Assembly (NCBI GenBank): GCA_039519185.1
Contig: CM076847.1
Location: forward strand, 71,893,864 to 71,957,863
Direction of reading: 5' to 3'
DNA: 64,000 nt
Source: Astragalus membranaceus
Taxonomy: Eukaryota > Streptophyta > Magnoliopsida > Fabales > Fabaceae
Shown here piece after piece: positions 10,231 through 21,600 of this stretch. The position numbers and the translations under genes are program-made. Under the pieces are notes generated by a model, which did not search any database, was not told the DNA's origin, and worked only from the letters and a program-made list of their open reading frames with translations. The first letter of the stretch is position 1. Each line of letters begins with the position of its first letter.

Positions 10231-12430
10231 TGTAACAGCCCAAAATAATTAGTTAATTTATTTAATTAATTATCTAGGGTTTGTGTTTGAGAAAAATAAA
10301 ATAAAATGATAGGAATAATTATTTAGGGATTTTATGTGATAGAATATTAGAAATAATTAGTTGTTAGTATATGTGGGTAGGTGGTGGCGAATTAGAGGTG
10401 TTAGTGGAGGCCCATGATTAAGTCATAAACTAAGAAAGCCCATGATTGGTTAAGTGAGCCTATAAATAAGGAGTTTTTAAGTTAGGGTTTCATTAGTTGA
10501 GAAAATTAGATTTTTTGAGAGAGTGAGAGCTAAGGAGTGGCGGCCAAGGCAAGGAAAAGGAGAGGAATTTCGTGGCTTCCATAGAGAAAAAGAAAGAGAC
10601 GAGTTCGTGACCAAGAAAGAAAAGAGGAGAGAGAAGAAAAGCTAGGTTTCTCAAGGTTTCTAAGCCTAAGGATTCGAGTTCTTCAATTATGAGGTAAGGG
10701 GGCTCTCGTTCATAGTTAATAATTTATAAACCACGAAATCATGGGTACTAGGTGTTAGGAGTAGTTGTTTAAATTGCTGTTGATGTTTATAATATCTATA
10801 TGTGGCTGAAGTGTGATGGTTGTTTGTGTTGTTGAATTCACTGTTTTGAGATGTTCTGACATAGGTTTAGTATTTCAGTGACTGAGAACGTTTTACAAAT
10901 TGAAAAATTACGTGGTTTGTCATTTCGAAAACTTGATTGAATGCTTGTTAATTTGACGCTGGTTTGGTTGCGTTTGGAGCTGTGAAGATCGAGTTATGAA
11001 TTCCACAAGTTAGGGTAATATTCTGGAAGCATTCTGGACATAGGTTCGGTATTTTTAAAACTGGGAACTTTCTGTTCGTCAAAAAATTATGGGACCTTTT
11101 TTGTTAGAAAACAGACTTAATTTTGGTCACTTTGGCACTGGTTTGGTTAAATTTGGAGTAGTGTAGCTTGAGTTATGAGCGTCCCAAGTCAGGTCAAATT
11201 TCTGGACTTAAACTAGGTATAGGTTCAGTGTTTCAGGTCTTGTGTCTTCAGTTGAACTCTGATTTGAACGATTCTTTTTCCATTAGAAACTATACTCAAA
11301 TTGCTTTTGTTAAGGCTAAGGTTTTGTTCCATTTGGTCAAGTGTAAGTCAGTTTAGAGTGATTTGAAGTGGAAGGACAGAATCTGTCCAGTCTGGGAACC
11401 ATTCGGGTTGTTTCTAAAAACTGTACTAACTGGCTAATAATGTAAAGGTGATGTTTATGACGATGTCGTGATGTGATTGTGATGTTTATGATGCATATTA
11501 ATGGTGAATATATCTTGGTGATTGGTGAGTATATAAATTATTGGTGAGCAATATAAATACGTTTATGACGATGTCGTGAGGTGATTGTGATGTTTATGAT
11601 GCATATTAATGGTGAATATATCTTGGTGATTGGTGAGTATATAAATTATGGGTGAGCAATATAAATACATCATTCGGTGTTTGGTGTCATGGTGCATAGT
11701 CATGGTGTCGCATAATCATATGCATTTCTGGTGAATAGGCCTCGGCCTCCTAAAATATTTTGGTGTTTGGTGAATGCCCTCAAGGCAATTTTGGTGAATG
11801 GATCCACATGCATATGCCCAGTGGAGTTTTGGGTTGCATTTCATACATTGCATACACTACCTGTGTTTGATTGCGTCTTCTTAAACTAATGGTGTAACTG
11901 TATTCCGGGTGTAACTGTATTTGGTGTGACGGTACTTTGGTGTAACAGTATTCGGCGTAACTGGATTTGGTGTAACTGTATTATTGGTGTAGTAAATTGA
12001 TGGTATCCCTGGTGTGCCTATTATACTGTGTTTCTTGTTTTATCTATTATTATCTATGTAGTGAGACTCACCCTACTGCGTCGTGTTGCCTCGTATGTCG
12101 GCAACCTGCAGGTGACGGTGACTGAAGGTGGCTAGAGATTCTTCTTCTAGTATGGTCGAGTCGGCTCTGATACGTAGCACTCGGGAGGGTTGTCCTTGTG
12201 TCTTTCCTTATGTGTTATGTATATGCCTTTCTAAGTTGTAAACCTTTTGAAGTATGATTGCCAAGTTAAACCTTTTTATTTCCGCTGCATGTTTTTGAAA
12301 AGAAGTTAGTTATAATTAAAGTACTCTGTTTGCGAAGTGGTTTTCCGGTTCGAAAAATGTGACACTCTTTTGGCGCGAAAAACTCTGATATTTTTTTTAT
12401 AAACCGTTGGGTAGAAAAAGGGGTGTTTCA
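10231..12430 (+). repeat. 3' LTR of the nested chromovirus-type element
   Basis: This 2,200-bp copy of 7736-9937 differs by scattered substitutions (for example near 10897-10930) and a 2-bp deletion in the TAAAATATATTTTGG run (about 11753). Confidence 0.9.
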
Positions 12431-12538
12431 GCACGCCTTTGTTTGTTGCATTAGTTTAGGCATTCCTTTTTCTTAAACTCTATTTCAGAAATCGTAGAAA
12501 ATAATATCCTTATTTTCTTACCCTATTTTATGTAAATG

Positions 12539-12604
12539 ACACATCATTTCGCATCCACATCATTTCGCATTCACATCATTTCGCATTCACATCATTTCGC
12601 ACCA
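12539..12604 (+). repeat. Short tandem repeat CACATCATTTCGCATT x4
   Basis: About four copies of a 16-17-bp unit lie in the Ogre-1 leader just upstream of ORF1. Confidence 0.8.
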
Positions 12605-12736
12605 TTGCATTTGCATCTAACAAAATTTTGAAAAAAAAAAAAAACTTTCATCATTGGCATTCTCCATGCATTAAAGTTTGTTTGCCGGAGATCGCAACAT
12701 AACATCGAATCTTGTCATAGGCGTGTAAGAAGCAAC

Positions 12737-14842
12737 ATGGAATCCAAAGGCAAAACCGCATTCAATTCGAGGTTCCCCATTGTAAAGATGATTGATGTAA
12801 CTAGTTTGAAGAAGTATGCTTCCCTATTAGGTCCTATTGAGCTTCGGTCCTTCGACAAGACTTATGGGAACATCCGCAAGTTATTACAGTTAGAAGTACA
12901 AGAGAGCGCCATCGCCGCCCTATGTTGGTTCTACGACTCTGAGATTAGATGTTTTCTTTTCAAGAACTTCCAAATGGCACCTACCCTAGAGGAGTATGAG
13001 AAGATTCTGGGTTTTGATCGCTCAGAGGCTAGACCTTACCAGTATCAGAGGCAGTATTATTCAGATGAGAAGTTTGCTTCCTTGTTACAAATCAGTGTAG
13101 AAGAAGTGCGGTCCCACAAAGTTAAGCGTAACAAGATATTTGGGTTTCCTCAGGAGTACTTTGAGAGTTTGATGACTAGTTATGTAGCATCAAATGATTG
13201 GGTTTCTTTCAAGCAAGTACTAGCTTTGACCATCTTCGGCATTGTTCTTTTCCCTCAGATTGAGAAACATATAGATGAAACCGCTGTTGGTGTGTTCCTA
13301 GCTTTCAAGAGTGCAAAAAGTCTCATCAACCCGGTTCCCGCTATTCTCGCCGAGACCTATCGTGCCTTCACCCGCCATCATGAGTTCCGAAAGGATAAGA
13401 TGTGTTGTTCCTTCCCTGTGCTATACGCTTGGTTGATCAGTCATGTGTGTATTAACAAAAGTGAAGTTGGGGACCTGCTTTCCTACACCTTGGGTTGCAA
13501 TCCGAAAACTATGAGCCCTCAGGAGTGGAAGGATACTCTTAAGAACATTGATGCGCTTCAAATTCGGTGGTACTTGCACAAGTTTTGGGAAGATAGACCC
13601 TCAGTGATATTCCAATGTGGCAGTTTCCAGAACGTTCCTCTCATGGGAACACAAGGATGCATCAACTATAACCCGTCTTTGGCCTTGAGACAACTCGGGT
13701 ACCCTATGCGGGACTCACCCTCCGAAGCTATGTTGTTCCGTTTTTACCTCCATGACGGGATCCCTAAAGACGAGGACTTACTTCGGCGAGTCTTGCAAGC
13801 TTGGGAAACCGTAGTGCGGAAAAACAAGGGCGAGTTATCTAAAAGGACCACTGCTATCTCCTTCACTCAATGGCTAGAAAAGAGGATTAAGGAAACTCGA
13901 TCGTCCAACCAGGGAATGCCATCACTTGAAGAGAAAATACCAGAACCCCACGTTCCCCTAATTGAAGAACTAGAAGAGGTTAAGTTGGCCTTATCAAGAG
14001 CGGAAGAAGAGAAAAGAGCTTTGCAAAACAGATTGGGAAAGGTGATGCAAGACAAGCGAAAGCTAGAAAATGAAAATGCTCTTCAAGCCGCCGCTATTGA
14101 AGCAACCAATAGGAAGCTTGAAATAGAAGGAGAGAGCAAGAGGGGAATTCAGAAACATTTGGAGGGAGCTAAAGAAGAAGTAAAGAGGTGCGCCTCAAAG
14201 ATGAATGAGGCTGTGGCGGAAGCAAGGGACTGGAAGAAATCATATGCCAAGTCAAGGAGGGAAGAGAAAATGGTTAGAGAGGCGCTAGCTGAGTCAAAAG
14301 AGGGATTCCAAAGGATGAAGTTTGAAATGGAGAACCAAGTGGAAAACATCAGGCGAGATAGAGAGTCTATCATAGGGATCTTGAAAGAATATCAACAAGC
14401 TTTGGAGTTTGAACAAGGAAGGTCGGATGAATTGAAGAGGAACCTCCAATACCTAAGGGAATCTTATGGGCAAATGCAAACAGAAAGCCAGTACTGGGAG
14501 GAACGCTTCATGGCATTAATTGGCAGAATAGAAGACCAAGAAGTCATCAAGGAGCTAAGGGATGAGATTCAGCTTTGGAGGAGCAAATTTTCAAAGCTAG
14601 CAGGGCTAGCTAATCAAGCTGTGAGAAATGTTCCCAAGAAGCTAAGAAGAGCTGAAGCAGAATTAAACCCTTGCAACGCTCTGGCCAAGGTGCGTGAGTT
14701 TGTCGAGTATTGTAAGATCCTGACAGAAGAACTCATGGAGAAGGCCAAGGGAGCAGCCGAAAGCAAGAAGAGAAAGAGGAAGGGAGAAATTGAAGGCTAT
14801 ATGCCTCTGAAGTTCACTTTAGATCATTGCAATAATTCTTAG
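12737..14842 (+). CDS. Ogre ORF1 protein (unknown function), intact, 701 aa
   Basis: A single uninterrupted 701-residue frame lies between the leader and gag, the position of the extra ORF1 that defines Ogre elements. The N-terminal ~400 residues form a folded-looking domain (LLQLEVQESAIAALCWFYDS near 50-70; APTLEEYEKILGF near 90-102), similar to the plant 'DUF7745'/retrotransposon-ORF1-like proteins. Residues about 400-650 are charged and heptad-rich (EELEEVKLALSRAEEEKRAL and following), so a long coiled coil is likely. The C-terminus has a basic KKRKRKGE segment that could serve as a nuclear signal. The first ATG at 12737 follows AGAAGCAAC and is the natural start. Its biochemical role in Ogre is not established. 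Unlike gag, it has no breaks. Confidence 0.88.
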   Translation: MESKGKTAFNSRFPIVKMIDVTSLKKYASLLGPIELRSFDKTYGNIRKLLQLEVQESAIAALCWFYDSEIRCFLFKNFQMAPTLEEYEKILGFDRSEARPYQYQRQYYSDEKFASLLQISVEEVRSHKVKRNKIFGFPQEYFESLMTSYVASNDWVSFKQVLALTIFGIVLFPQIEKHIDETAVGVFLAFKSAKSLINPVPAILAETYRAFTRHHEFRKDKMCCSFPVLYAWLISHVCINKSEVGDLLSYTLGCNPKTMSPQEWKDTLKNIDALQIRWYLHKFWEDRPSVIFQCGSFQNVPLMGTQGCINYNPSLALRQLGYPMRDSPSEAMLFRFYLHDGIPKDEDLLRRVLQAWETVVRKNKGELSKRTTAISFTQWLEKRIKETRSSNQGMPSLEEKIPEPHVPLIEELEEVKLALSRAEEEKRALQNRLGKVMQDKRKLENENALQAAAIEATNRKLEIEGESKRGIQKHLEGAKEEVKRCASKMNEAVAEARDWKKSYAKSRREEKMVREALAESKEGFQRMKFEMENQVENIRRDRESIIGILKEYQQALEFEQGRSDELKRNLQYLRESYGQMQTESQYWEERFMALIGRIEDQEVIKELRDEIQLWRSKFSKLAGLANQAVRNVPKKLRRAEAELNPCNALAKVREFVEYCKILTEELMEKAKGAAESKKRKRKGEIEGYMPLKFTLDHCNNS

Positions 14843-15176
14843 GAAACTGTAATTTTCTCTAAAAAGTTGTAATTTTCTTTGGATATTGTACTTTGTCCTC
14901 AGAATATTGTACTTTGCTTTTCCCTCGAGTTTGAAGTATTCTTTCCTTTTGAATAAAGTGTGTTCGTTTTGCCTATTGCTTCCAACTTCGTTGCAAAAAA
15001 TATATAGCAAAAAATAAAAAAAATATAAAAATAAAAAAATATATATAAAAATAAAAATGTTAGAGCTTTAGACCTACACGCCTATGACAAGACGAATTAC
15101 ACCGCGATTCCCGGCACCCAAACAAACATAAAATCATGCATATTGCATTGCATTTGCATTCATTTATTTAAATCTC
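14843..15176 (+). other. ORF1-gag spacer
   Basis: AT-rich spacer including AATAAAAAAA-type runs at 15001-15060. I see no gene here. Confidence 0.6.
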
Positions 15177-16082
15177 GTGCTCATAAAGTGTATTCCCTCA
15201 ATAGAAAAAGGCAAGCTGGTTCGCCAACATCGATACCTGACTCGTCTACAAGCAAGGCTCATGGCAACTGACCAGAATGACCGGGGCCGTCCTATTATTG
15301 AAGACTTAGGAACTGGGGAATCAGACCATGGTAACACCTCTGCTGAGGTTCCCAATCCAGAGCAATTGGCTCAAGAGAATCGGGAGTTGAGAACGAAAAT
15401 CGGGGCAATGGAAGCACAGATGACGGAAATGATGGGCATACTACAAACTTTGAGGAACGGAACTGCCGCTGAAAGTCTCGCCGTCACTACCGGAGTTGCT
15501 GTCACTCTTCCCCCTCCGAGTCTCGAGACTAACACCTTTGCTCATACTTCAGGAACCAACAACCAGGGCCAACCAGTTATGCATGGGATGCCTTGGGGAC
15601 TCCCATCCGGATACGCACCTCCAGGAGCCGAGGCTAATGCGGGAAGTGATCCCCTTAGGGTTGCAGAACAAATCCGACCCATCTCAGCCACAAACAGTGG
15701 AGGAGCGGGAGCGCCTCAAGGCCAAATTCAGATTCCTATTCCGCCGGGAACCCCGTTTGACTTTCATTCACCAGTAACGGTCCATCCCCCAATTCAGGGA
15801 CCAATTCCTGGGAATATCACTCACTCACGTGACCCACACGTGAACCCAGCCGTAGTGTCGATGAGTAATCCTCACTACGGTGTGAATGGTTTTCCTCAGA
15901 ACTATCCTGCTGAAGCTCCTCAAGCTAGAGACAGGTATCATATGTTAGAACTGGTTTTCCTCAGAACTATCCCGCTGAAGCTTCTCTTTTGCACAAGTGA
16001 CACCTCCTTTGTTGGAGAAAGAACTGGTCTTCATGTTCATGGAAACCCTGCCACCGTTATACTACGATCGGTTGATTGGTAG
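15177..16082 (+). pseudogene. gag: Ogre-1 gag, N-terminal part, then frame lost
   Basis: The frame gives a Gag-like N-terminus. A likely start is M29 (15261, MATDQNDRGR), or the upstream ATG at 15177. A short coiled coil (ENRELRTKIGAMEAQMTEMMGIL, about residues 65-90) is followed by a long Pro/Gly/Gln-rich region, as in Tat/Ogre Gag. At ARDRYHMLE (about residue 255) the sequence should enter the conserved Gag core, but a repeated GGTTTTCCTCAGAACTATC segment (15888 and 15953) intervenes and the next recognisable residues belong to the end of the core in another frame. Residues after about 258 here are therefore out of frame. Around 150-200 residues of the core seem to be deleted (inference from family layout). 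Confidence 0.75.
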
Positions 16083-17862
16083 CGTGTCTTCCAATTTCTC
16101 AGACATGGTAATCATCGGTGAAAGACTAGAAAACGGGATGAGAAGCGGCAAGATTGCCCATGGTTCCACAAGTATAACCACCCAGAAAAAGCCATTCTCC
16201 GGATTTTCAAAGAAGAAAGAAGGAGAGACCAACGTCATCACCATAAGCCCACCTTATCAACCACAAAACATCCCTGTCCCCACTCAAACATGACCAACCC
16301 TTCCACCACAAAATAACTACCACAAAAGCTACCCAGACAAAAAACAGACCACCTTTGATCCCATCCCCATGTCCTATACTGACCTATTCAACTATCTTTT
16401 TACAAACAAACTCATCAATACCAGACCCATGAGACCAGTTCAACCACCCTACTTCCGAGGCTACAATCCCAATGTTACCTGTGCATTTCATGAAGGGGCA
16501 GTAGGACACGCTGTTGAGGACTGCAAGGCATTCAAAATTGTAGTGCAAGATCTTATTGATGCCAAAGGGATAACCTTCAAACAAGAGGACCCGAGTATCA
16601 CAACTAATCCGCTGCCTGGTCATCAGAAACATGCAACCAATGCCATCCATGATACGGGAAGTCAATCCTTCATCAGAACTGTGGAGTGTATCCAAACACC
16701 CTTAGAGGTCATTCATGCAAAGCTATGCAAGTTTGGGGTCATTGAGAGAGGATGTACTCAGAGAGAAGTCTGTGTTGATGTTAATTGTGATGGGGCATGT
16801 GAGGCTTTCAGGACAGTTTTGCAGGACCTATTGGATCGTCATGTAATCCAAATAGGTGTGCAAGAGAAAGAGGAGGATGTGCTGACTTTCCAATCAAATA
16901 GGAATATAAATGTTCAGAAACCCATTGAGGTCCCGTATAGCCGAAAGCCGATCGAGGAGAGACTTAAGACCATTGTGATTCCTGTCCCAGCTCCTCATCA
17001 AAAGAACAATGCTGTTCCATGGAGCTATGGGGTGTCAGTTCCAATTCAGAAGCCTCAAGTTGTTCCCGATGTCACCAACATTGCGGGAAGCAGCAGAGTC
17101 ACTAGAAGCGGTCGTGTTTATGTCCCTGAAGTCCTGAAAGAAGGTCCTTCAAAGGAGGAAGAGGAAAGAATTCGCAAAGGCAAAGCGCAAGAACCCAAGG
17201 AAAGTAGGAAATTGTCAGAACAAGAAGCCACTGAATTTCTGAAGATCATGCGTCAGAGTGATTACAAAGTGGTGGACCAGCTGCACCACACTCCTGCAAA
17301 GATCTCTATCATGTCCCTACTGCTCAATTCTGAGGTTCACCGTGCAGCCCTAATGAAAGTATTGAATGAAGCCCATGTAGCTCAAAACATCACTGTTGAC
17401 CAGCTCAATGGCATTGTAGGGAATATTGTTGCATCCAATTATATTACTTTTACCGATGATGAGCTCACCCCTGAGGGAAAGGGGCATAATCAGGCACTGC
17501 ACATTTCAGTTAGATGTGGTGAATATACACTCTCCAGGGTCCTCATCGACAATGGATCCTCTTTGAATGTCATGCCCAAATCTACTATGAGCAGATTAAA
17601 TGTAGACTGTTCATATATGAAGCCTAGCTCAACACTAGTTAGGGAATTTGACGGATCCAAGAAGGAAGTTATGGGAGAAATGGAGTTCCAGATGCAGATA
17701 GGGCCAGAAGTATTTTATGTGAATTTTCAGATCATGGACATTGCATCATCCTACAGTTGTCTCCTGGGGAGACCCTGGATTCATGCTGCCGGTGCTGTTC
17801 CTTCATCCCTCCACCAAAGGCTTAAGTTTGTAGTCGACGACAAGCTGATAGTCGTTTTTTGA
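15988..17862 (+). pseudogene. gag-pro: Ogre-1 gag C-terminus plus aspartic protease, with an in-frame stop
   Basis: Reading resumes with PPLLEKELVFMFMETLPPLYYDRLIGSV..., the end of a Tat/Ogre Gag core. A TGA at 16291-16293 interrupts it, and the same frame continues from about 16294. A zinc-knuckle-like CAFHEGAVGHAVEDC segment lies about 40 residues after the ATG at 16369. A retroviral-type protease follows, with the active-site motif LIDNGSSLNVMP at about 17551-17580. The final TGA (17860-17862, VVF-stop) is also in frame with the downstream G-patch region, so it looks like a second nonsense change rather than a natural end. Both stops and the lost core imply a non-functional Gag-Pro in this copy. 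Confidence 0.8.
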
Positions 17863-18426
17863 GAAGAAGAGTTCATCGTTAGCAAGCCCCATCCCTCTAA
17901 ATACATTGAGGCTGCAGAAGAATCACTTGAATCTGCCTTTCAATCACTAGAAATTGCAAATGCTGCTTCTGTGGGGGAAGAAGCCCCGTTGCCCGTACCA
18001 AAGATATCTAACGCTGCTATCATGGTAGCCAAAGTCATGCTGCAAAATGGTTTCCAGATCGGAAAAGGGTTGGGAAAGTCCGAGCAAGGAGTTCTGACGC
18101 CGGTTCAGCTGCAAGAGTACAAGGATAGGCGTGGGTTAGGATATCGGCCCACTCAAGCTGATAAGAAGAGAATGGTTGAGGAAAAGCGAGAAAGGAGGCT
18201 AGCCAAGCTTCAGGGGCGGGAACCAAGCTTGAAGAAGGTTCCTATCTATGATCTCTCCCAGAGCTTCAGGAGCGCGGGTATGCTGGACCCCAATCAGGTG
18301 GCCGTCATTGAGGAAGAATCAGTTGTAGAAGACAAAGGCATGGACTTGGTGCGTCGCAGTGCAGTAGATGAAGAGCTTGATAATTGGAAGATCATTGATT
18401 TCCCTGTTATTTTCATTCCAAAGTAA
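17863..18426 (+). CDS. G-patch domain segment at the end of the gag-pro frame
   Basis: The same frame continues after the TGA at 17860: an acidic linker, then from the ATG at 17971 a G-patch (KVMLQNGFQIGKGLGKSEQGVLTPVQ...GLGY, residues about 18-55 of that piece). G-patch motifs bind RNA or stimulate helicases and are known at the protease-RT junction of Tat/Ogre and some retroviruses. The unspliced frame ends at TAA 18424-18426. The intron predicted at 18423-18631 would remove that stop and fuse this segment in frame to the RT polyprotein. Confidence 0.8.
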   Translation, partial: EEEFIVSKPHPSKYIEAAEESLESAFQSLEIANAASVGEEAPLPVPKISNAAIMVAKVMLQNGFQIGKGLGKSEQGVLTPVQLQEYKDRRGLGYRPTQADKKRMVEEKRERRLAKLQGREPSLKKVPIYDLSQSFRSAGMLDPNQVAVIEEESVVEDKGMDLVRRSAVDEELDNWKIIDFPVIFIPK

Positions 18427-18631
18427 TGATTTTGTAATGCAAATTCTTTGGCTCTGCCCAAGGCCTTAGGATATTTCATAAGGGCATGCACGTTTTTCCT
18501 TCAAATATCATCTATCAATAAAATGTTGTTTTGGATTCTCAAATGAATAAATTTTCTTTTCATTATCATACGTCTCCATCTTGTGTTTCTATTTTTTGCC
18601 TGTTCATTTCTTTCTATTCCCGCAAATGCAG
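18423..18631 (+). other. Predicted Ogre intron between protease and RT (209 nt)
   Basis: A GTAATG donor at 18423 overlaps the stop of the G-patch frame, and a CGCAAATGCAG acceptor ends at 18631 after a T-rich stretch. Splicing joins phase AA|A, giving one Lys codon, and enters the RT frame exactly at SKMNIF. A spliced intron at this place is known for Ogre. Unspliced RNA would give Gag-Pro, spliced RNA would give the Pol fusion. Confidence 0.72.
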
Positions 18632-21600
18632 ATCTAAAATGAATATCTTTGAGAATAACGATGCCAACGATTCATATGTTAATTTTGATCACCCCGTTAA
18701 CCAAGCTGAGGAGGATGTTGAGGATGACTGGGAAACTCCTCCAGAGTTGATGAGAATGGTTGAACAAGAGGAAAAGGTTATTCAGGCACATGGGAAGTCC
18801 GTTGAGATAATTAACCTAGGCACAGAGGACAGCAAGAAGGAAGTAAAGGTGGGTATTTCAATGAAGGAAGGTGAGCGCAAGAAACTAATTGAACTCCTAC
18901 ATGAGTATGTTGATATCTTTGCATGGACTTATCAAGATATGCCAGGTTTAGATACCGACATAGTGGTGCATAAGTTGCCAGTCAAGCCAGAATGTCCTCC
19001 GGTAAAGCAGAAACTGAGAAGAATGAAGCCAGAAATGTCCTTAAAGATCAGAGATGAAGTGAAAAAGCAGTTTGACGCTGGGTTCCTAGTGGTAGCCAAG
19101 TATCCGCAATGGGTTGCCAACATCGTGCCAGTTCCGAAAAAGGACGGGAAAGTTAGAATGTGCGTTGATTACAGAGATCTGAACCGTGTTAGTCCCAAAG
19201 ATGATTTTCCCCTGCCCCATATTGATGTCTTAGTGGATAGTACGGCGCAACATTCACTGTTCTCCTTCATGGATGGGTATTCAGGGTATAACCAGATCAA
19301 GATGGCTCCTGAGGATATGGAGAAGACGACTTTCATAACTCTTTGGGGAACATTCTGTTATAGAGTCATGCCATTCGGGTTGAAGAACGCCGGTGCTACC
19401 TATCAAAGGGCTATGGTAACATTGTTTCATGACATGATGCACAAAGAGATAGAGGTCTACGTGGATGATATGATCGCAAAGTCTAAAACTGATGAGGAAC
19501 ACATTGTCAATTTGCAAAAGCTCTTCGAGCGATTGAGAAAATTCAAGCTCAGATTAAATCCTGCCAAGTGTACCTTTGGCGTGCGATCAGGAAAGCTGTT
19601 GGGGTTCATCGTCAGCCAAAAGGGGATAGAGGTCGATCCAGACAAGGTGCGTGCGATTCTTGAGATGCCAGTCCCTAAAACAGAAAAAGAGATTCGGGGT
19701 TTTCTCGGAAGACTGAACTACATCTCTAGGTTCATATTCCAGTTGACTGCCACGTGTGAACCAATCTTCAAACTTTTGTGCAAGAATCAAGAGACCAAAT
19801 GGAATGATGATTGTCAAGAAGCATTTGAAAAGATCAAAAAATATCTTCAGAATCCACCTATCTTGACGCCTCGTGTACCCGGCAGACCTCTGATCCTGTA
19901 CCTAACCGTGCTAGACAGCTCAATGGGTTGCATGTTAGGGCAACATGATGAATCTAGGAAGAAAGAGCATGCCATTTACTATTTGAGCAAGAAATTCACT
20001 GACTGTGAGACAAGGTACTCGCTGCTAGAAAAGACTTGTTGTGCTTTAGCTTGGGCTGCTCATCGTTTGAGGCAGTACATGCTAAGTCACACTACTTGGT
20101 TGGTATCTAAAATGGATCCTATCAAGTATATCTTCGAGAAGCCCGCGCTTACAGGGAGACTTGCCCGTTGGCAAATGCAGTTATCAGAATATGATCTCCT
20201 ATATGTCACTCAGAAAGCAATTAAAGGTAGTGCGCTGGCTGAGTACCTGGCACACCAGCCTGTTGAAGATTATCAACCTATGCAGTATGACTTTCCTGAT
20301 GAAGATATCATGGCTTTGTTTGAAGAAGGGAAATCCCCAGAAGGTGAAAGATGGAGAATGGTGTTCGATGGTGCCTCCAATATATACGGGCACGGAGCCG
20401 GGGCAGTGCTGATTTCCCCCGATAATCGCTTCATCCCATTCACTTCCAGACTAAGCTTCTACGTCACTAATAATATTGCAGCGTATGAGGCATGTATTCT
20501 TGGTATCCAGGCAGCCATTGATTGGAAAGTTAAGAGACTTGATGTGTATGGAGCTTCAGCCCTAGTAATTCACCAAGTGAACGGTGATTGGGAGGCCAGG
20601 GACTCCAAGTTGATCCCTTACCGAGATTACGTTCTAAAGCTGGTTGAGCTTTTTGAGGAAATCACATTCCAGCACCTTCCTCGCAATGAGAATCAGTTGG
20701 CTGATGCACTAGCCACTTTGTCTTCAATGTTTAATATCAGTTGCGACAAAAGCTTGACTCACATCGGGATTCAGCATCGAGATTTGCCAGCACATCATTA
20801 TTGCATGGTCATCGAGGAAGAGTCTGATAACAAGCCCTGGTATTATGACATCAAGCAGTACATCTTGAACAGAGAATACCCTCCTGGAGCGTCAGAGAAT
20901 GACAAGAGAACCCTCAGAAGATTGTCAAGGAATTTCTTTTTGAGCGGTGAAGTTCTATACAAGAGAAATTATGATATGGTCCTTTTAAGGTGTGTAACAG
21001 AAGAAGAGGCAACAAAAATCATGAGAGAAGTCCATGAAGGCTCATTTGGGGCTCATTCCAGTGGGCACACCATGGCAAGGAAAATATTAAGAGCTGGCTA
21101 TTATTGGTTGCAAATGGAATCAGATTGCTATAGTTTCGTAAGAAGATGTCACAAGTGTCAGATCTACGCTGATCATATTCATGTACCACCTGCTTCCCTA
21201 AATGTCTTGACCGCCTCTTGGCCATTCTCAATGTGGGGCATGGACGTCATAGGTCCTATCGAGCCTAAGGAATCAAATGGGCATCGCTTCATCCTGGTCG
21301 CTATTGATTACTTCACCAAGTGGGTTGAAGCTGCTTCATATTCCAGCATTACCAGCTCCGTGGTTGTTAAGTTTGTAAAGAAAGATTTGATTTGCCGCTA
21401 TGGGCTTCCGGATAAGATTATCACAGATAATGGCAGCAACTTGAACAGTAAGATGATGAAAGAGTTATGCGAGGACTTCAAAATCCAACATCATAATTCT
21501 TCTCCATACCGTCCCAAGATGAATGGGGCAGTTGAAGCGGCCAACAAGAATATCAAGAGGATTGTGCAAAAGATGGTAGTAACCTATAAAGATTGGCACA

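Larger units (their letters stand above)
7736..12430 (+). mobile_element. Nested non-autonomous chromovirus-type LTR element (LARD-like)
   Basis: Two 2.2 kb LTRs (7736-9937 and 10231-12430), each starting TGTAACAGCCC and ending GGTGTTTCA, flank only 293 bp of internal DNA. That internal DNA holds a tRNA-Met-type primer site (TGGTATCAGAGC, 9942-9953) and a polypurine tract (AAGTGGGGGAGAG, about 10217-10229) preceded by GAGGACGAAATTC, the usual tail of chromovirus pol. All gag-pol coding sequence is gone, so it depends on enzymes from a relative. The LTRs differ at only about ten positions I could spot over 2.2 kb, so insertion was recent and postdates Ogre-1. The flanks (GCACCG left, GCACGC right) give no clean 5-bp TSD. 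Confidence 0.9.

Noticed and set aside
7731..12435. A 5-bp TSD for the nested chromovirus-type element
   Set aside because: CACCG and GCACG do not match; only a partial GCAC similarity with a shift, so I do not claim it.
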